Source: JBBRLA01 sp038231615 (GTDB taxonomy: Bacteria; Myxococcota_A; Polyangia; Palsa-1104; JAEUJZ01). Taken from it: a stretch of 19,703 nucleotides of DNA. Shown here in pieces: positions 14,689 to 19,703 of this stretch (position 1 is the stretch's first letter; each line of letters opens with the position of its first letter). The notes under the pieces were generated by a model, which was not told the origin of the DNA, did no database searches, and worked only from the letters and a program-made list of their open reading frames with translations. The position numbers were made by a program, and so were the translations under genes. The stretch lies in NCBI GenBank assembly GCA_038231615.1, contig JBBRLA010000075.1, positions 1 through 19,703 of the forward strand, given 5' to 3'.

Positions 14689-15825
14689 ATGGACGTGTAC
14701 GGACCCGTGGGACCTTCAGGGGTCCCGTTGCTCTGGCGCTACGGGGTGCACCGGGTGATGGGGGGTTCCGGCGACGTGCAGTCAGCTCGCTACACAACGT
14801 TGCCCCAGGCGGCGCTGCGCCTGGACGCGGACCCGGAGTCGGGGGGCGGGCAGGACTACGAGATCCTGCTGGACGTGGAGCGGCTGAACATCGACTCGGC
14901 CAGCTTTCGGCAGATGGAGGAAGCGGCGCGGGCCGCCGGCGAGGACCTCGCGGAGGGGGTAGGCCGGCGGGTCGTGCAGACGGTGGGCGAGCGGGGGAAG
15001 ATGCACAACCCGGTGACCGGATCGGGGGGGATGCTGCTGGGGCGGGTGCGGCGGATCGGGGCCGGGTTGGCTGCCGGCCTGGGCGCCGGTGTTTCCGGCC
15101 TGGCGGTGGGCGAGCGGATCGCCACCTTGGTGTCGCTGACACTGACGCCCCTGCGGCTGGATGCGCGTTGCCCGGTGCGCTCGGTGCGCCTGGAGTCGCA
15201 CCAGCTGGACGTGAACGGCACGGCGGTGCTCTTTGCCTCGGGGGCCTGGTCTCGATTGCCGGAGTTCTTGCCCGAACGGGCGGCGCTTTCGGCGCTGGAC
15301 GTGGCCGGGGCGGCGCCGCAGGTGGGCCGGCTGGTCGGACAAAAGGGAGGCGGGAAGGTGCTGCTCCTGGGCTGCGGGGGAAAGTCGGGGCTTCTGACGG
15401 CGGCGGCGGCGCGGCGGGCGGGGGCTCAGCTGGTGATCGGGGTGGAGGGCCACGAGGGGGCGGCCCGGAGCGCGGAGCGGCTGGGGGCTTGCCACAAGGT
15501 GCTGCGGGTCGATGCCACCGACGCGATCCTGCTGGCACAGGAGGCGACGGCTTGCGCGGGGGGGGAGTTTGACCTGGTGGTAAGCTGCGTGAACGTGCCC
15601 GGGGCGGAGATGTCGGCCATTCTTTCGGCCCGGGATGGCGGAACGGTTTATTTCTTTTCCATGTCGACCTGCTTCACCGCCGCGGCGCTGGGGGCAGAGG
15701 GGGTCAGCAAGGACATCGACATGCTGGTGGGGAACGGGTACTGCAAGGGCCACGCGGAAGCCACCCTGCAACTTTTGCGGGAAGACGATCGCCTGCGAGA
15801 GATCTTCGTGGAGCGGTACGGCTAG
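14689..15825 (+). CDS. kdd: L-erythro-3,5-diaminohexanoate dehydrogenase
   Basis: A 378-residue medium-chain dehydrogenase-like enzyme. Kdd catalyses NAD(P)-linked oxidative deamination of L-erythro-3,5-diaminohexanoate to 5-amino-3-oxohexanoate and ammonia in lysine fermentation. Recognised features: YGVHRV near the start, LPQAALRLD (38-46), VERLNIDSASFRQM (63-76), the highly typical HNPVTGSGGMLLG (106-118), and a nucleotide-binding region with VLLLGCGGKSGL (224-235) followed by the acidic strand end VIGVEG. The carboxy end (GGTVYFFSMSTCFTAAALGA) also fits. No other lysine-fermentation gene (kamA, kamDE, kce, kal) is in the window, so the pathway assignment rests on this gene alone. Upstream starts would add 17 or 19 residues not expected for the family. 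It converges on the next gene with overlapping stops. Confidence 0.8.
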   Translation: MDVYGPVGPSGVPLLWRYGVHRVMGGSGDVQSARYTTLPQAALRLDADPESGGGQDYEILLDVERLNIDSASFRQMEEAARAAGEDLAEGVGRRVVQTVGERGKMHNPVTGSGGMLLGRVRRIGAGLAAGLGAGVSGLAVGERIATLVSLTLTPLRLDARCPVRSVRLESHQLDVNGTAVLFASGAWSRLPEFLPERAALSALDVAGAAPQVGRLVGQKGGGKVLLLGCGGKSGLLTAAAARRAGAQLVIGVEGHEGAARSAERLGACHKVLRVDATDAILLAQEATACAGGEFDLVVSCVNVPGAEMSAILSARDGGTVYFFSMSTCFTAAALGAEGVSKDIDMLVGNGYCKGHAEATLQLLREDDRLREIFVERYG

Positions 15826-18233
15826 TTGCGCAGGGGCTTGTTGTTCTGGAGCATATACATCATCCGTTCGCGGGTTTTCTCGTCGCCGCAGAGCTTCAGG
15901 AAGGCCTCGCGTTCCAGGTCCAGAAGGTGCTGCTCGGTCAGGCGGGCCGTCGGGGCGGTCTGCCCCCCGGTCAGCACCCGGGCCAGCTCGGTGCCGACGG
16001 TCAGGTCGTGGGCGGTGATCTGGTGGGCCTCGTGCATCATCTGCAAGCCTGAGCGCAGCGTCGCGAAGCCGCCGGGACCGGGCAGGCGGACGGTGCGCGG
16101 TGCCGGCGCGCGGTAGCCGGCGCGGTACAGACCCAGCGCCGTCTGCTTGGCGTCGTAGAGCAGGTGGTCCCGGTTGAAGGTCACCCCGTCGCGCTGATCC
16201 AGGAACGAGAGGGCCCGGGCTTCCTCCGCGGAGGTCGCCACCTTGGCGAAGCCGATGGTCTCGAAGGCCTTGCGCACGAAGGGGAAAGGGTCGACCTCGT
16301 CGGGCAGGTGGCCGAGCAGCCGCACCAGCAGCTCTTTGCAGCCGCCGCCGCCGGGGATCAGGCCCACGCCCACCTCCACCAGACCCATGTACAGCTCGGC
16401 GTGGGCGCGAATGGCATCGGCGTGCATCGACACCTCGGCCCCGCCGCCCAGGGTCAGGCCGAAGGGCGCCGCCACCACTGGCACCGGGCTCCGGCGCAGG
16501 CGCAGATTGGCCTGCTGGAAGTCGTTCACCACCTTCTCAAGTTGGGTCCAGTTCCCCTGGGACGCTGTCATGACGATCAACATCAGGTTGGCGCCGACGG
16601 AGAAGGCCTCGACTGCCTCGTTGCCGATGACCAGGGCGTGGAAGTCCTGCTCGCAGCGGGACAGCGCCTGGTTCATCATGTCGATGACATCGCTGTCGAT
16701 GGCGTTCATCTTGGTGTGGAATTCCAGGCACGCGACCCCGTCGCCCAGGTCAAGGAGCGAGGCGCCGTCGTTCTTCAGTACGACCCCTTGGCCTCGGGAC
16801 CGCGTTGCCCCCAGGGAGAGGGCGTGCTCGGAGACCCTCACCTTGTGCTCGGTCTTGGTGCCGGGATCGAAGTACACCCGTTGTCCCGGGTCGCCCCCGT
16901 AGAAGCTCCCCCGGCCCGAGGCGAGCATGTCCTTGACCCACTGTGCCGGGGTGATGCCCGCCGTCGCCATCCGCTGGACGGTCTTCTCGACGCCCAGGGC
17001 GTCCCACGCTTCAAAGGGGCCCATCTCCCACCCGTAGCCCCAGCGCATGCCGCGGTCCACGTTGACCAGGTCGTCGCAGATCGCCGGGTCCTGGGCGTTG
17101 CCGTCAGTCGGGCTGCGGGGCCCGATGCGCCGGGACGAGTAGGCCAGGCTCTCGGCGGTGGCCCGCCAGGCGATCTGGCTGGCCCGGTCGTTGCCCGAAA
17201 GGACCGCCATCAGACGCTCGGCGGCGCCCTCGAGGTTTTTGGCCGCGCCCAGGGAGGCGAAGCGGGCCTTCTGCTGGGGTCGATACTCCAGGGTCTTCAA
17301 GTCCAGGACCATGAGGCCCTCGGGGGTCTTTTTGTAAAAGCCGCCGCCTGACTTTTCGCCCCGCAGGCCCCGCTTGACCATATCGTTCAGTAGCTCCGGC
17401 ACCTGGAAGGCGGCGCGGGCCTCGTCGTGGGGCAGGTTCTCGAAGCAGTTTTTGGCCACGTCGATCACCGTGTCCAGCCCGACGATGTCGGCGGTGCGGA
17501 ACACGGCGCTTTTGGGGCGGCCCAGGGACGGGCCGAAGATGGCGTCGATCTCCTCGACCGTGTAGCCGCCGTCGAGGGCGTGGCGGATGAGGGTCATCAT
17601 CCCGTGCACGCCGATGCGGTTGGCGACGAAATTGGGGGTGTCATGGCCGAAGACGATGCCCTTGCCCAGTTCGTCGGCGCCGAAGCGGGCGATCGCCGAG
17701 ACCACTTGGGGATCGGTCTTCGTGCCAGCGACCAGCTCCAGCAGGCGCATGTAGCGCACCGGGTTGAAGAAGTGCATCACCAGGAAGCGCCGAGAAAGGT
17801 TGTCGCCGCGGCCCTCCATCAGGCGCTCGATGGGCAGGCCCGAGGTGTTCGAGGCGAGCACGGTGGTGGGCGAGAGCAGGGGCTCCAGCCGGGCGTAAAG
17901 CGCCTGCTTGACCGGCAGGTCCTCGCGGACGGCCTCGATGATCAGGTCGCAGCCGCCGGCCTGGGCCAGGTCGTCCTCCAGGTTGCCGATGCGGACGCGC
18001 TCGGCGTCGCGGGGGTGGAAGAAGGCCGCGGGGCGGGACTTCTTGAGTTTCTCGATGGCACCCCGGGCCAGCCCGTCACGCTGCTTGCGATCAGTCGGAA
18101 GGGAGCCATCGGGCCCCTTGGGGACGATGTCAAGAAGGAGGACATCCAGGCCGGCCCCGGCCAGATGGGCCGAGATCCCACTGCCCATGACACCGGCGCC
18201 GAGCACCGCGACGCGACGGAAACGAGGTTCCAT
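15822..18233 (-). CDS. FadN-type 3-hydroxyacyl-CoA dehydrogenase/enoyl-CoA hydratase
   Basis: An 803-residue bifunctional beta-oxidation enzyme with the dehydrogenase first and the hydratase last, the order of Bacillus FadN/YusL and opposite to FadB. The NAD-binding domain starts GAGVMGSG (12-19); the dehydrogenase has NTSGLP (129-134), His154 in MHFFNPV, and Glu166 in LLELV. A second dehydrogenase C-domain runs to about 475. The hydratase domain (about 485-690) has FSVGANLMLI as oxyanion loop, Glu600 in LGGGAEVSMHAD and Glu620 in GLVEVGVGLIPGGGG, so both catalytic glutamates remain. It oxidises fatty acyl-CoA intermediates in the cytoplasm. GGAGA lies 7-8 nt before the ATG. No thiolase partner is in the window. 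fadN would be the nearest symbol but is not asserted. Confidence 0.9.
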   Translation of the reverse strand: MEPRFRRVAVLGAGVMGSGISAHLAGAGLDVLLLDIVPKGPDGSLPTDRKQRDGLARGAIEKLKKSRPAAFFHPRDAERVRIGNLEDDLAQAGGCDLIIEAVREDLPVKQALYARLEPLLSPTTVLASNTSGLPIERLMEGRGDNLSRRFLVMHFFNPVRYMRLLELVAGTKTDPQVVSAIARFGADELGKGIVFGHDTPNFVANRIGVHGMMTLIRHALDGGYTVEEIDAIFGPSLGRPKSAVFRTADIVGLDTVIDVAKNCFENLPHDEARAAFQVPELLNDMVKRGLRGEKSGGGFYKKTPEGLMVLDLKTLEYRPQQKARFASLGAAKNLEGAAERLMAVLSGNDRASQIAWRATAESLAYSSRRIGPRSPTDGNAQDPAICDDLVNVDRGMRWGYGWEMGPFEAWDALGVEKTVQRMATAGITPAQWVKDMLASGRGSFYGGDPGQRVYFDPGTKTEHKVRVSEHALSLGATRSRGQGVVLKNDGASLLDLGDGVACLEFHTKMNAIDSDVIDMMNQALSRCEQDFHALVIGNEAVEAFSVGANLMLIVMTASQGNWTQLEKVVNDFQQANLRLRRSPVPVVAAPFGLTLGGGAEVSMHADAIRAHAELYMGLVEVGVGLIPGGGGCKELLVRLLGHLPDEVDPFPFVRKAFETIGFAKVATSAEEARALSFLDQRDGVTFNRDHLLYDAKQTALGLYRAGYRAPAPRTVRLPGPGGFATLRSGLQMMHEAHQITAHDLTVGTELARVLTGGQTAPTARLTEQHLLDLEREAFLKLCGDEKTRERMMYMLQNNKPLRN

Positions 18234-18264
18234 GAAAGCTCTCCAATCCCAGGCGAAGTGCAGC

Positions 18265-18273
18265 AGTCTAGCA
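18265..18273 (-). promoter_or_regulatory. Extended -10 of the FadN-type gene
   Basis: On the minus strand TG-C-TAGACT lies about 31 nt before the ATG at 18233, giving a leader of about 25 nt that includes the GGAGA site. It is the fourth TGC-TA box before a gene in this window, here with a conventional leader. Confidence 0.45.
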
Positions 18274-18344
18274 TGCTCTTTTCCGATGAGAGAGGCAGAT
18301 GGCGGCAGGGGGGCGGATTCTGGCGATGCGGAGGGACGGCCGGA

Positions 18345-18455
18345 TCAGAACGACAGGCTGAGCAACCAGGAAAAGAGGGCCACGGCGCTCACGATCAGGT
18401 CGCTGCGCAAGTCACAGGAAGATGTGGAAGGGAAGGTCAGGAGTTCGCTTAGCAT
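18345..18455 (-). CDS. Possible 36-aa hydrophobic small protein
   Basis: A 36-codon frame (start MLSELLTFPSTSSCDLRSDL, end SWLLSLSF) in the 278-bp gap between citrate synthase and the FadN-type gene. GAGGTG sits 7 nt before its ATG, a good ribosome binding site. The carboxy half (about 20-36, LIVSAVALFSWLLSLSF) is long enough for one membrane helix. No homology can be claimed. It may be a small membrane protein, a leader peptide, or chance; the placed ribosome site is the main argument for it. Confidence 0.3.
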   Translation of the reverse strand: MLSELLTFPSTSSCDLRSDLIVSAVALFSWLLSLSF

Positions 18456-18511
18456 GGGTTCACCTCGCCCCATCCATCGGACAGGTGGACCTTATGCTTT
18501 AGGCCGCTGAC

Positions 18512-19703
<1,192 letters not shown>

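Overview
The window is GC-rich chromosomal DNA from a Gram-negative bacterium. I infer a deltaproteobacterial/Myxococcota-like lineage. The evidence is the high G+C at third codon positions, a type IV pilus block (pilB-pilC-pilS) with Myxococcus-like proteins, a Tat-exported molybdenum hydroxylase operon of the PaoABC type, and a recurrent TGC-TA extended -10 box before several genes. No rRNA, tRNA, CRISPR array, transposase or phage gene was seen. The lineage call rests on protein style only and has not been tested by a search.

Layout. (1) Positions 1-1455 hold an unclassified fragment and a minus-strand secreted protein of unknown function. (2) Positions 1456-4360 form an accessory island with mixed, lower-GC codon use: a 391-bp regulatory gap, a MazE/MazF-type toxin-antitoxin pair, a 67-aa orphan small protein, a minus-strand ParE/RelE-type pair, a Cys-rich reading frame that looks decayed, and a small plus-strand frame whose coding signal stops before its stop codon. 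(3) Positions 4335-8895 are a tightly packed four-gene plus-strand operon: a Tat-targeted [2Fe-2S] subunit, a molybdopterin subunit, an FAD subunit with an extra four-Cys segment, and an uncharacterised Cys-rich 92-aa protein. (4) Positions 8987-9475 encode a small FHA-domain protein. A 119-bp imperfect palindrome follows it and abuts the end of the converging pilS-like gene. (5) Positions 9624-14515 are the minus-strand pilB-pilC-pilS block, with no pilT, pilR or pilA in the window. (6) Positions 14689-15825 encode a probable L-erythro-3,5-diaminohexanoate dehydrogenase (lysine fermentation type). It converges on a FadN-type 3-hydroxyacyl-CoA dehydrogenase/enoyl-CoA hydratase (15822-18233), and the two stop codons overlap in one CTAG. 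(7) A 36-codon hydrophobic small ORF lies upstream, and citrate synthase runs off the right edge.

How the parts work together. The metabolic genes suggest aldehyde oxidation in the periplasm, amino-acid and fatty-acid breakdown to acyl-CoA, and entry into the citrate cycle. The pil block supplies the assembly ATPase, platform protein and sensor kinase of a type IV pilus. The points most worth following are the Cys-rich fourth gene of the hydroxylase operon, the 119-bp palindrome, the evenly phased GTAGAC array before mazE, the matching -10/ATG geometry that predicts leaderless transcripts for two unrelated genes, and the reduced pil cluster. I did not find convincing evidence of a wholly new multi-gene system.
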